Source: Durusdinium trenchii (taxonomy: Eukaryota > Sar > Dinophyceae > Suessiales > Symbiodiniaceae). Taken from it: a DNA stretch of 64,000 bases. A program made the translations under genes and the position numbers. A model generated the notes under the pieces. It was not told the DNA's origin. It made no database searches and was given only the letters and a program-made list of their open reading frames with translations. The stretch lies in assembly GCA_963970005.1 (NCBI GenBank), contig CAXAMN010001225.1:645595-709594 (forward strand). Direction: 5' to 3'. Of the stretch, positions 31,400 to 44,200 are shown one piece after another (within the stretch, counting starts at the first letter, position 1; each line of letters begins with the position of its first letter).

Positions 31400-34300
31400 C
31401 AAGGAGGCGAGGTCTGTTTCACACTGTTTCCAAGACGAAAAGAGACTGGTGACTGGTGTTTCTCAACCTGTCAAATGTTGTATTGTTGATGGGTAGCAGT
31501 TTTGGACAACATTGACGTTCTTCTCCAGTGGGCGGTGTCAAGCAGCTTGCACTATTCAAAACGTTCCAATGCAACTGCCAAAAAAAAAACGCAAAACCAC
31601 TGAACACGCAAACGCATTCGGGGCATAACAAAACCATCACAAAGCACAACTGACGTCAGGTCCTTCTTCAAGGACCAAATGACCCAAACATCACATGCAG
31701 CAAAGCCATCCTGTAGGGATTAGTCTTGGCGCACCGCGTTGAGACTCGCGTTGAGGAAGTATCCAACGCAACCATCTGGAGAGATGGAAAAATGGACCCC
31801 TACAGGATGAGTTTCGACCTGGTGACCTTCTACCTTTGTTTATTTAATCTGATTTTGGTTTCGAACTGTCACCAGAAGCGGACCACCCTAAGAGACCACC
31901 TGATGACTGGAACACATGTTGGAAGCAAACTGGGAAGGTTCTTCCAATGGAATACAGACTTGGGGACGCAGTCTCAGTCATTCTGCCCCACAGGGCCGAA
32001 CGAACCGTTGATCCTGGAGTCAAAGATCCCTGCTTGAAGGGCTCCTACAACTCCGTGGATGTTTCCGTGCCCGAAAAAAAAAAGAACGGATTTCCTGAGT
32101 GTTCCTTTGATAATTTACAATATATAGTATAGTATACACACCCTATAGGGTACCATAGGATGTGTTTCGATGCATTTCGTATGGCCAGGGGCGCTAACGC
32201 AGTAACGGGATAATGCACCTTTGTTGAACCTTCTGTTGAGCCGACCCAGCGCTTCCTGCGGTTGATCCAAGTCAAGGTGTAATTGAGTGTAAAGGTCTAT
32301 ATGCTTGCATTAATCCAGGGTTTCGCTGACTGATATTGCTCTTGCGAGCCATGATCTAAGTGTGTGCCGCAACAGGGTCCCACAGAAGTTTGTTGTGTGA
32401 TCCCCGTCGAGGGGCGCGTTGAGCATAGACCCTTAAGGGGGATTCTTCATTGCATTAGCGTTTTTGCACGACGTCCACTGACTCAGCTGCCTGCGAGAGA
32501 TCGCCGATTAGACGCTGCAGAGCTCACTGAAAACCTTCCAGAGAATGACATACCGTGCGGCTAAGTAGTCATAGGCATTAGGACATGCAGCTAAGTACTC
32601 ATAGGCAGTTTCACAACCACTTTTAAAGAGCCTTGATTGCTCTCCTTGCAATTTGTTCCTGCCCTCGAACTTGCAGCAATGCACTATCCGTGGCATGCTT
32701 CTACTGCACTGCCTTCCATGGTCCAGCTCCAGTGGCGCGGCACATCCACATTATCCCACGATCCCGCCATATCCATATGCACCGCAACCGCATTATCGAC
32801 CTCTCCACAACCTTATGCAGCTTATCCTCCATCGCCGATGACTGTCTATGCTCCATCACCAACTATGCCCGTTCCAGCACAACCTATGCCCCCGCGTCTC
32901 GCTGACCCTGCTCGCGTTCCAGCATCATAGTATAGTTGAGGGGTTGGCAGGTTGGCATGGTATAGGCGTTAGCGCAAGGGATAAATGCTCGGCTCATGAA
33001 AATGAGCGCGCGCACCAAAAAAGCAACCCTGCTAATCCGAAAAAGTCTGTAGCCCGAACAATCCTTCATCCCTAGTTGTCTGAATTCTTAGCCAACCCCT
33101 CCACATCCAGGGCAGCTGCCCAACCCTCAAAAACGCTCTCTTTTACTTGCTCCGACCACTCGGAACATCCGGAGTTGTCGGAGGAGGAGCTTGAAGAGGA
33201 GCTCGAGCTCGAGGTGGCGTCCTGCGCACCTGGACCAAACAGCCCATAATACAAGAAACCGTGCGCTGCAAATTGACTTACTTCGCTGGTGAATCCTTCG
33301 CGACGCAAACCCTTAAAGGTCGTTCTTTTGGCTCGCAAGCTCCGCTTTCATTTCAAGTACTCCAGCTGTGCCTGCTGACGGATAAACGCTTGCGGCGCGC
33401 GCCGGGCCCCGAGTTTGTTCGAATGGGCGAAACCACGCACAGGTTGTTTGCTGCCTCCTGCAGCTTCGAGTTGCGCCGCCGCAGGGCAGATTTGGTGGAC
33501 GCGCTGCCAGAGCGGCTTCTGGTCTAACAATTGAAATTCAAGCAGGTGTATGCAGTTATTGACTTGTTATGACTTGTTGATATAACACGCTTGCGTGCCG
33601 TAGAGAGGCATCAAGCTAGTGAGCACATGGCATTTGCACTATAGTTGCCACTGTGACCGCAATTAATAGTGGTCCTGCGCAGCCTCAATCTTGAAAGGGC
33701 GCATTGATGTCTTGAGCACCCTATACGGACGATAAGGATCCACGTCTAGTATAGAAGCAGCAACAATACGAACAATAGAAGTCGCATCCGCCGTCTGGCT
33801 TTGGATAATTTCGTTTGCGTTACTTCAAGGTTGAATTTGGACGACCTTCGGTATGTCGGGCTGTTGGGAACGTACCCAGCCTTATAATCCGCAATCCTTA
33901 CAAGTTGATACAAGTTGTAGGGAGGAAAGGATCCAAACTCCTGACTCCTGAATGGGGAGGCTGTTGATGTGGAAATATAAGGCCATATGTAGGGATCGGT
34001 TTGAAGCAACCGAGTCAAGCCATTTTGGGGATTCTGGACTTACAAGTTGTAAGCTGCACACCCGACCATGGCACTATGGAAACATATTCAGGAAATCTGC
34101 CCTCCATTGAACGAGCAAGAAAAGTGTTGCAACAGCTTTCCGCGGCCAATTATCTTGACCTGAGTGTCCTGTAAATTATACAGGCTGGTCTGTTTGGCTC
34201 CACTACCATGTGTGATTTACAAAGGCCTTACGTGTACATGACTGACATATTTGGCTCAAGCTTGGTATGTCCACCGCATGCTTGCGCGCGCCATAGCACT

Positions 34301-34560
34301 TGTCACTTTCCGGTGGACCGCTCTTGAGAGAATGTCTTTCTAAGGGCATTCCACTGCAATTGCACTTCCTGTCACTGTGGATGAAACAAACATAAATCAT
34401 AAACCTGACAAAAAAAAAACTCTGCACCCCAGCGCGCGCAGGAAGCCTTGAAAACCGGGAGGGCTTGCAACAGAAGAGACACTTTCCAGTTGTTGAAACC
34501 AATGAAGGAACAATGCCGGGGTCAAATTCAACCCTGGTCTTGATCCTTGGAAAAACCTAC
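31400..34560. other. No supported gene
   Basis: No frame shows a domain. A minus-strand frame at 33072-33338 includes a serine run from a gag/gct-rich tract and is doubtful. Near 34009-34031 and 34247-34260 are partial spliced-leader-like strings, discussed in the findings. Confidence 0.45.
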
Positions 34561-34564
34561 ATGT

Positions 34565-34604
34565 GTTCCGGTGAGTTCCAGTGAACTCCAGTGAGTTCCA
34601 GTGA
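34565..34604 (-). repeat. 10-bp tandem repeat 3' of gene A
   Basis: Four units of consensus gttccrgtga on the plus strand (gttccggtga, gttccagtga, actccagtga, gttccagtga). Downstream of gene A on its strand by about 510 nt. The same decamer follows genes B, C and D. Confidence 0.85.
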
Positions 34605-34740
34605 CTTGCAAGGATTTATGTTTGCTTGTGTCTTGTCTTGTTGCTTGGTTAAAGTTACTTCCTTTGCTTGCACATTGGGCTGCTCTCAATAAAGTTGCTG
34701 TTATCAGAATCCTGAGAACACCAAAGGACCACAAAACAGT

Positions 34741-34798
34741 CTGAGTGTGTGAGGTATGTATGTGTATGGAGTGTGTGAGGTATGTATGTGTATGGGGT
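34741..34798. repeat. 27-bp direct repeat, two copies
   Basis: 'gtgtgtgaggtatgtatgtgtatgg' occurs twice in tandem. Confidence 0.8.
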
Positions 34799-35116
34799 CA
34801 CACAGGAAACTAGACACAGCAAGTTCTAAACTTGAAAAACTGCAGCTCACAGAATGCTCTTTTCTTCTCTCGGTCTCACGGAAGGTCTCTTGAGGTTTTG
34901 AGGTCAAAACTTCTAAAAGCCAAGTACACTGCAGTGTACACTCAGGCTCACACCAACTGCGCTGTCACGCTGTCACTGTCTCCCCTGTCTTGGCACCCGA
35001 AAAACTTGTTAGTGAACATCCAAACACAAGGACTAGCTTCAGGCTTCCATGACACAGTTAGCGCCAGCCTACGCTGTAGGGAAAAAACTCTAAGACTCGG
35101 GTGCTCACAGGTCGAG

Positions 35117-37832
35117 TCAAGTCTCCGGTGGAACCATCAAGTCAAGAGCCTCCTGCATTCGGTCGAGGTTGGGTTTCTTGGAAGCTGCATGAAACCCAAG
35201 CACTGTCTCATAGTTCCTGTGGGCGGCTTCTGATTTGAGGAGCAGCGTTGCCCGGAGGCCATACACCAAGACTCCCTTCACACATTGCTCTGCAATGATC
35301 CAGCCAGCAGGCACAAAGACTCCTTCATTCGCACTTTGCTTGCAACAAAACGCCTTCAGGCCATGCTTCTGCGAGCAAGCGAGGAGGTTGTCATAGGTGA
35401 GGTTTCCGACCAATTTCTCCAAATCGTCTACTCCGACAGTCTCCACCGAAAGCTCCGCACGAAGTGCTGCTGCCAGAGAAGAAGCCTCCATGGCCAGCCA
35501 CTTGACCTCTCCATAGGCCAAGAATTTGATCATCGCCATGCCATTCGGACTTGGACTAATGCAAGCCATGTTTGGGTCATAGCCATACAGCCACAAGGTC
35601 TCCAGGATACGTGCGAAAGAGTTCTCCGCCTTCACCTTGAACTTGTCAGGCATTTTGGCCAAGAAGCTGTTGAGCAGGTCTTGGGACTCCTCCTTGCCCT
35701 CCTTCTGGAAGAGGACCATCTGAGCACGCCCTGTTGAAGTGAAGCTCTCTGTCTTCTTGTACCTGCCACCAAAGCTGCCAAGCGCGACCTGCATTTTGGG
35801 CGTGCTGCTCCAATCTTTGATGAGCCGGTTGTCCATGAACAGGATGGGCTCATCGAGGCTGCCAAGATCTGCCACCTCGCTCCCATGAATCTCCTGCAGA
35901 ATTCAAAAGAAACAATCAGAAGGTTGATTGGCAGTCAAAGGTTCAAGGTTAAAGGTTGAGACTGAGACATCAAAAACGTTCCCCAAAAACAAACATCTCA
36001 CTGTCCCGCATCGCTTTCATGGCAGCACCGTCATCTGACTGCAGCTTGTCAAGGCCGATCTGGAAGATTGGAAGGACAGTGGCCTCTGCCTCCTTCACCT
36101 TCTTCGCAGCGGCCTTTGCCTTCTTCTGGACCTCCTTCAACGCAAGGGTCTCCTCAGAGCGTTTCCTCTTGTTCTCATCTCGCTGAACTTTCCTGGTGAG
36201 GTTGGCTACATGACAAGACAAGTTTTGCGCGCTTTTGCTGAGCCTTCCAGCCAGGAGCTTGACCTGCTCGACACATTTCTTCCAAATCTCGAGCTTCTCG
36301 TCCAACTCTGCAATAGACTTTGCAGTCAAGACCTTCTCTATGAGCTCTGCCATCTCCATCCTGCTCAATAAAGCACCAGTGTCCTGGACAATCAAAGCAG
36401 ATTTGCCCTCCGCAAGCTGGCGGTGGAGCATCTCAGAGACTTGTTCCCCAGCAGGCTTCTTGGAGCTAGAAGACTGCCTGCGAATCTTGCTACTCTCTGT
36501 GGTAGCTGCCTCAGACTTGGTGTCAGAACCGGTTTGGCTGTTGGCGGCGCTCTCTTCCGGCTCTTTCTGGGGCGAAGGAAGGTGAGGAGGCCCAGGGTCA
36601 ACAACACTGAAGGCATCTTCCACACTTTCTGCAAGCCACAACTTTCCCAAGCTCTGCCGGATGAGGGCAGTGTCCATGTATGCCTGCAACTCAGGATCAT
36701 CCTTGTGTGACCCTCCAACTGCTTGCACAGCTTTGTTGAGCTTCTCCAACCCCTCGGAAACTCCTTTGGCGACACCAGGGAGGTCCTGCAGGGACTCTCA
36801 AGTAAAACCCATCCAAGAAAGCTGAGAGACCCTTACTTCAGAAAAATAACAACAACCGAAACCAGATACTTTGGGGGAAGTAGGTCAGGCTCTGAGGTTG
36901 CAGCGCACGGAAAGTTTTCAAGACTGCTCCTTCTTGAGTTTGCCATATTTTTTGGGAGCCTCATCTGCAATGTTACCCCGCTTCGGCTTCTTGTTGGAAG
37001 GTTCCGGATCCTCCGGCTCAGCCTTGACGTTCTGGAGGTCATCAAGGAGAGCAGGGGCGTTGTGTGAGCTCGCACTCCTCACAAAAGATGAATCATTGTG
37101 TCCTCCAACAGAAGTCTTGCAAACTTGCAGCAGGTCATCACGTTCTTTTCGATCAGCATCCTTCAGCTGCTTCGAGTTTTCAGAAACTGATGCATCAATG
37201 TAGTGACTCCTGTCCCGCATTCGTTCCTTGAACTTTGGCAACCAGAGCTTGGTCAAAGCTCCTTCACCCTCCCTGTCATAGTGGCCCTTGAGAAGCTCTT
37301 TGAACTCTGCATCCGAATCAGCCCTTGACATACCCTTTGGTTTACTGCGCTCCAGGAAGTAGTCATCAATCCCAAGAAGGACTTCACCTTCTCGAACTGT
37401 GTAGGCAATGCGGACACCATGGTCACGCTTCCACGCAACCCAGTCCACCAACTTCTTTCTCGAAGTTCCTTCAGGGTTCTCTCTGATGAAGTCTTCAATG
37501 GCAGCCTGAGCACGGCTGGGGTCAGACATGATCTGCATGAAGCTTTTCGTCTCAGGAGGCTTTGCGCCGGCAGCTTGATATTTCAAAGCTTCATAGGGAC
37601 GGTGGTGCTGCCGACAGAATTTGGAGTTCTTGAGCTTTTTCTCTTCACACGCAGGTAGGAAGCAGCTATCATTCTTCTGCTTGCCACCTTGACCACCAGC
37701 AGTGCCCTTGCCCCGCCCCTTGGCCTTGGCTTTAGCAGCTGGTTCAGCCTGTTCAGCTCCCCCACTCTTCTCTGCAGCCGCTGCATCAACAGCTTCAAGC
37801 TCAGAGAAATCATCCATAGCGTTTCTACACAA
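35117..37832 (-). CDS. Gene A: Cys/His-motif hypothetical protein of the cluster
   Basis: Three exons. Exon 1 (37832-~36950) has an acidic N-terminus and a basic linker. It then has DSCFLPACEEKKLKNSKFCR followed by QHHRPYEALKYQA, a C-x4-C-x9-C-x3-H array that could bind zinc. DFIRENPEGTSRKKLVDWVA follows. Exon 2 starts at 36785 after ccctgcag and is largely helical and charged (LAGRLSKSAQNLSCHVANLT; KRKRSEETLALKEVQKKAKA). Exon 3 starts at 35893 after ttctgcag and reads EIHGSEVADLGSLDEPILFM to MQEALDLMVPPET and stop. Exons 2 and 3 join in phase only if the donor is GA (gacagt|gagatg), giving MRDSEIHG. No known family is recognised. The co-directional neighbours and shared 3' decamer tie it to genes B-D. 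Confidence 0.6.
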
Positions 37833-38277
37833 ACGTCACTAGAGGCCTGAAAAATCTGCAAAGAGAAAAGTGAAGCACCTCAAGCAGCAAAAGTGTCAAG
37901 GTGAGGAAAGAAGCCAGATTTGGCGATTAAGAGTTCTTTATTAATCCAGCGCTGCTTTGGTCTAACAGTGGGGTCAGTGGGGTGTGAGCTGGGCTAAAGG
38001 AGGCACAGGTGTTTTGTGTTACCGTCTTAAAGGTGTTGTTCGCTCAGCCTCCTGGGGCTCTTTGTTGCTTGCTGCGAAGCACATTCTGGCTCAACGACAT
38101 TACTACCAACTACTTAAGAAGGTGGATTGTTGCTTGTTGTGCCTTCAACCATTGTTTGACTTAAGCGCGTTGGGAGTTATCTGCCTGGGTGTAACCTGGG
38201 CATGTGGCCTCATTGGTTGTGTACTGGCAAGTTGGAGCTGGATGCCTGAACCCCATCTAACCAACAAAGCCTCCAAG

Positions 38278-38317
38278 GTTTCAGTGAGTTCCAGTGAACT
38301 CCAGTGAGTTCGGGTGG
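38278..38317 (-). repeat. 10-bp tandem repeat 3' of gene B
   Basis: Four units: gtttcagtga, gttccagtga, actccagtga, gttcgggtgg. About 226 nt past the stop of gene B in its reading direction, and upstream of gene A. Confidence 0.85.
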
Positions 38318-38542
38318 GGTTACAAAAGCCACAGAAAAGGTTTGCAAAGAAACAGCTGAAGCACTGTGAAACATGGCCATAGCAACTGCAACAACAAACA
38401 GCTCGAACAAAAGAGCGCAAGGGTTTTCGACCATTCGTTGGAAAACATTGCGCTTCAGGCAGGCCCCCAAGCAAACTCTCAAAACTCGGTGTAATGGAAA
38501 CATCTGAACAGCAAACCATGTTGTAAAGGGTTTCTCTGTAAC

Positions 38543-40129
38543 TCAGTGGCCTTCAAACTGAGCAGGAGACTCAGACTGAGACTGCCTGGGGTCTACACGG
38601 CTCGTATTCCCTAGCACATACATCATCCAAGCGCACTGTGTCACCAGGTGCATACCGTTGCCGACAAATTTCTTGAGCTGAAAAGATGACAGGCCTTCCA
38701 AGGCCTCACTCATCGGAGACTTCCCAAAATCTTCTTGCATCTCTGGAAAGAGGAGGAATCCCATGGCTGCAAAATGCTCTAAGGCCGTCATGATCTCCCA
38801 TGAGTCAGGGCGCTGGGTGTTGACTGCTACCACAGTCCCATGTCTCAAATTGACAGGCCAGTCGCTGCCTCCTGAATTGCCTTTGGTGTTTGGGTGATGG
38901 TCGATGTCAAACAAAAAGTCACCTCCCAAGGAAGAGGCCAAGGATGCTTCCTCCATCCACTCAGTAAAGCGCTGTACGCCACCAGGAGGCAAAATCAATC
39001 GCAGCAAATCGCTTTTGGGAGTGGTGTACACATCAAGCGGTTTCAAATGGTTCTTTTGCTTCCTAGCCAACATGCAGTATTCCTCGGTCCTGTCTTCTTC
39101 TGTGGCTAAAGCAAAAGCATGCCCGCTGAGGATTGTGGCCCGGTGGAACCGAGCTGCGAAGTCCGCAGCAATGGCTTTAGGGTGGTCTGGGCCATGCCAC
39201 ACTGTAGTCTTGGAGTTCAAAGCTGCTCACAACACCCGCAGCCTCTTGTGTGGCCAGCCCATCAACTCTGGCCCCACTCGCACCCAAACACAGAAGTGGG
39301 TGTCCTCCAGGCTCTGCTGAAAAACCTTCTCAATTGGGTAGCGAGGCGTGCACTCAACAAAAGCGATGTCTTCTTGCAGCTTGGATCCTGTGAGCTTCCT
39401 CTCAGCCATCCAGATGCCATGAGGCACCTCACATTCACTGGCATCAGCGTCCTGGGAACCTTCTGATGTCCAAGGCAAGCAGGACACACCAGCACAGCAA
39501 ATCATCAATGGCCGCTGGTAGAAGGGGGTCTGGCGAGGTCGGCAAAGAGGATGGGCAGGGCACTCCTGACCATGCGCATAGCACCAAGAAGTTGCATTGT
39601 CCGGAAAAAGCATCTCAGCATTTTGTTGGACCCATTGGACAATTGAGCCAAAAGCATCCCTTCTCTGCTCCAAGGTAGCATTGGGTGGGGGCATTGCAGA
39701 TTCAATCCACTCTTGCCCCAGCTTTGGGAGACGGTCCAAAATGTCACCAAAAACACATCCACGGCCGGCTGCTAAATGCATCAAGACTTGTCTGCACGCC
39801 GGATCTTTGTCAGAAGCTCTTGCATGGTGGATGGAGTCTGCGCAATCCCACCCAAAGTGTTTGCATAAACCTGCCAGCCCAAGCCTCAGAGATTCTCTGG
39901 GGCAATCTATACCAGAGTAGTCTGTGTAAAGGGTGAAGCCAGTAAGGAAATGAGAATGTAGGCGCAACTTGATTTCTTCATCCCCCTCAAAGCAATTCGT
40001 CAAAGACTCTACGAGCCAAGATGACCACTCACCCAACTGCTTTGGGTTAGCAGGGCCAGGGGGCAGTCGCTCTGCCCGATGATTGCGCTCATCATGCCAT
40101 GATCTCCGCTGCCGTTTCTGGGAGGCCAT
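38543..40129 (-). pseudogene. Gene B: cytosine-5-methyltransferase-like protein with internal TGA
   Basis: One reading frame of about 528 codons interrupted by a single TGA at 39229-39227. Motifs appear in C5-methyltransferase order: TDYSGIDCPRESLRLGLAGL (motif I, SAM binding), SDKDPACRQVL (II), MICCAGVSCLPWTSEG (IV; cysteine present, usual PC proline replaced by serine), IAFVECTPRYP (VI, acidic residue), GWPHKRLRV (VIII) and, after the TGA, LKKFVGNGMHLVTQ (X, GN). The second half resumes two codons after the TGA in the same frame (LNSKTTVWHGPDHPKAIAAD), so no other lesion is needed. It may be a recent nonsense mutation, readthrough or selenocysteine, or a very short intron. Without the second half, motif X would be lost and the enzyme would be inactive. 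It lies between genes C and A, same direction. Confidence 0.65.
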
Positions 40130-40684
40130 CTGACCAGACTATGACTATGAGCCTCTATGGACTCTATGAACCAAATCTTCAAACATCACCCTCTCCCCAA
40201 AAAAACTAAATCCAGCGAAACATACCCTGCACAGCACTTCTTCGGTCATGACACCGCTGTAGAGCAACTTAAGCTTACACAAGAGCAAGCGAGTCTTGCA
40301 CGTCGCTCTACACTACACACGGGATGATGGGAGAACATGGAAGAGGACGCCAAAAGGTGGATATACTAGGGATTGTGCACGGCTGTTTCTACAAAAGCCT
40401 GACATAAAGGAAACAACCAAACAGCTTTAAGAGACTAGTTGAACACCTAGCGAAAGACATGGTGCTGACAGGCAATTACAGAAAGCTCATGTCACTGCTT
40501 GACAGGAGAGGAAAAATGAGCCACACACATTTGAATTGTGAAAAACCATTGAAACTAGAAAGAAACAAATGAAACCGCACAGAAACTTCAAGAAACTGAA
40601 TGAAATTGCAGAAAACTGCTTGAAATGCAAAAAACATCCAACTTAAGAAGGTTTTGTCCAAACAGCCCTACCACAAAGCCCTGG

Positions 40685-40714
40685 CTTCCGGTGGATTCCG
40701 GTGAGTTCCGGTGA
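40685..40714 (-). repeat. 10-bp tandem repeat 3' of gene C
   Basis: Three units: cttccggtgg, attccggtga, gttccggtga. About 550 nt downstream of the stop of gene C and upstream of gene B. Confidence 0.85.
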
Positions 40715-41129
40715 GAACGCCAAAAAGAACAAAACGGTCTGCAAAAGCACCACAAAACAGCTCTGAAACATACATTTCCAAGGTCTGTACACCGAACTTA
40801 CAACGCTTGTGGCGAAGTTGTTGTGAGGTGTAAAACTGTTTGTGGTGAAGCTGTGGGTGTGAGGCTGTCAGGTTCGCGTTGCAGAAACCTAGCCTTGAGC
40901 GCATATCCCGGCCCAAATTGGAACTGCATTGCAAGACACACATTTCCACACAAAAACCCAGCTTCAAACCACAAGCGACCTGATGTGGTTCAAGTGCCTG
41001 TGGGGGCTAGAACGGCTCCAAACATGAGTGGCACCTCAAAAACGGTAGGTTTGCTTCTAAAACGCGCAGGAACACAGCAAGCCGCCAGAATCACCACAAA
41101 AACACTGTGTTTGTAGCAGGATGCGCTTG

Positions 41130-41165
41130 TTTCTGCTTTGGTGTGTGTGTGTGCGTGCGCGCGCA
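41130..41165. repeat. (GT)n/(GC)n alternating purine-pyrimidine tract
   Basis: Run of gtgtgtgtgtgcgtgcgcgcgcgc between genes C and B, able in principle to adopt Z-DNA. Confidence 0.8.
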
Positions 41166-41264
41166 GCGTTGTCAAGAGCGCACTAAGAAAAATGGAAGCT
41201 GATGCTTGACATGACACCAAACGTAGTTGGCAAAACACAAGTGCTCCTTTTCTCAAACAAACCC

Positions 41265-44200
41265 TTATCCGCCCTTGGAACACAAGGTCCAAGTGTTGCC
41301 ATTCGAAAACCTCCAAACACATCCTTTTGGTGGAGGTAGATTGGGATGAATGTAGCCATATTTCCTCGCGTCTGCAAGCCACGATGGGACCCCATAGGTG
41401 GTACCGCCAGTGAACTTGTTCCGAGACCTTTGAACCGGAGTGGTGGTGGGAATCAAACCCTGCAAAGCAAACTGTTCCATTTGCTGGTGCACTGGCTGAG
41501 GCACACCCTCAGCAGCTGGCCCCAAAAGGCCTTCACCAACTTCTTCTTGTTCCAGATGTGGTCTGGGAGCGCTCCCAAAATCTCTGTAAGCATCATAGTC
41601 ACTCCAATCAGAAACAATGTTCTGGTCCAATGCGTCTTCTTGAGGGCGCCCATTCTCTGACTTCATTTGTTGAATCAATTTCCAACATTGAAACATGTGC
41701 AGATCTCTAGTGTCAACAGAGGCCCCAAACACAATCCAAGCTTTCAACATCCTGCGGCAAGTTTGCTGGTCGCCGGCAACACCAAAGGACAGCTCTTTGG
41801 TGCATCTCTTGCTCACATTGTGCTCTGGCCTGGTGCACCTCATTTGCAAGCCTGAAAGCACCTTGTTTTTGTATCTCGGCGTCAGCAGACAAAGGCCCCA
41901 GGAATCTGCAGAAAAAGTCTTCTGGTGAGGAGCAACTTGCTTGGCTTTCACTCTTGCTTCAGGAAGCGTGGGTTTTGGTGGTTTGGCCGAGGCCTTGGCG
42001 CAGGCAACGTTCGGCTCTTTGCTGCTGGAACTGGAACTGCTCTCAGAAGAAGAACTTGAAGTGGAACTTGAGGTGGAGCTGGTGGGGTTCTGAGGGGCTG
42101 CGTGGTTCTCAGTGGCATGAGAGAAGGCTTCTGTTTGGGGCGCTGGCGCTATATCCAATTCTGATCCAGACACCTCATCTGAACAGCAGTCTTCCTCATT
42201 GCCAGGGAAGTCGTCCGGCTCATCAAGCAAGGCCAGAACTCTCTCAACACTAGCGTCCTCCCTAGTGGCTCGCTTGCGTTGCTTCTTTGGCTCCGGCTGA
42301 CAAACAAGCAAGCCCCAATCATCACCTTCGATTTGCAAGCATTGCTTCCTTTTTGCAGGCGCTATAGCTGGAACTTGATCACTGTCTTTGTTCAAAAGCT
42401 GTTTGTATTTGGACGCTTGAGCGAGGTGTGGGATCTGGAGTCGATGGTCTTCGGCTGTCAAAAGTAATCGCAAATAGCTGAGAGGTATTGCGTTAGCATC
42501 CTTGCCCCGCTTCATGTACCAAACAAGAGGCTGAGAATCTCCAGCAGTGAAAGGAACCAGGTGTCTACCAGAAGAAGCTGTCTGCATGCGCCAGCCCAGT
42601 CTCTCCAAATGGCAAAGAAGCTCATACCGAGAAAGGTCTTCAAGGGGCCCATCCCGAACTGTCAACAAAGGCCGCCGCTTGAGGAGTTTCCAGCAGCTTT
42701 TGACAGAAGCCCGTCCAAGGTCAGACATGCTCCAAACAGTTGCACCCACGCTGTTGGCGCAAGCCTCAACATAGCCCAGCTCCTGCAGCAAGGTTGAAAG
42801 CACGGGTGAGAAAGCTGAGAGTTTGATTTTCGTGGTTTCCTGGTTGAAGCAAAAAATTGGAAACTTATTGCAGGCCTCCTCAAATAACACAACAAAGCGC
42901 TCGCTTCTCCATAAGAACTCCACTTCGTGGGCTGTTTCAACAATGCCCCAAACCTGGTTTGAAAGAACCTGAAAACGGGGTTTTGGGGCATCCACGACTC
43001 ACGACCCAGCAAGGCCTTCCACGTGTGAAGGTGGCTCAAATGCACAAGTGGATCCTTCTCATCGACCTGGTATGACTTGGCTGTCAGAAGCAACTCAAGT
43101 AGGCCAGATGCAACCCTATCGAAAGCTGCAGGCCCATTGCCCAGCTCCACCGCATAGTAGGCTTCCGGGGACACTTCCCAGCAAACTGATTTTTGTAAAG
43201 CCTCCAAGCCAAACATGTGGGTCGTCAACACCAATGGAAGCTGTTCGACAGGCACACTTCCAGAGTGGGTGGAGTCCAAGTTCACCGGAGTGCTCAAAAC
43301 ATAGGCAGTGTTCTCATCACAATGCAAACACTGGTGCACAGAAATTGCCAAGTCAGTATGGGTCAAATACCCAGCCCTTGCTCTCTTGCTCCGATAGGGA
43401 GCTGTGTCCACAATTGAAAACCAAAACTTGCAATCATCACCAACCCAACTTGGCAAGGGTAGCGGCAATCGGCACTGTTCAGAAGGTGTTTGCTGCTTCA
43501 ACCGATCCAGCAAAGACATTGTGGCTGCAGGGGGTGGTGCTGTGCAAGAATAGATGCGGAAATCAGAAGCAGATTCCAAGTCCTTCATTTGATCATGGAA
43601 AAAGCACAAAGCCGAATCTCGAAGGACAGCTAAGTAGTGGGCCCCAACATCTCTGTCAGCTATTGCTCCTTGCTCCAAGTTTTGGCCCTTGGCGGGCTGC
43701 TTCTCATGGCCCAGCAAAGCAATGCATGGAGGCGGCACGTGATACAAAGTTGCTTTGTCTGCCCTGTAAACAATTTGCCGGTAGAGTTTGTCCCAAGGAT
43801 GTTTCTGAACATTCCACGCGGGGTGGTTTCCAAAGCCAAGCTTTTCTGCCAGCTGCTTCGGAGACCTTGCCCCATCCACAAATTCAGCAAGCACCTCCAA
43901 AAAAGCGGGGTCTGAATCCAAGAAATCGCTAATTTCAGACACTCTCAAAGCCAAGCTGTCAAAGGCCTCAGTGTGTTGTGTAGCCCCTCTGCCACGGCGA
44001 AGCACCCGTGCGTGCCCACCCTCAACCCTTCTCTCTACAGCATGGCAAAACCGGAAGTGAGAGATGAATATTGAAAGCTCAGGAAGCTCCACCAGCTCTG
44101 TTCCCTCCAAGAACGCTTCAGCCTGAGACCTCAGAGGCTCAGATTGGAGGCGCTGAATTTTACAATGCGGATCGCTGCACTCTAGGCACTTGCGCAGAGT

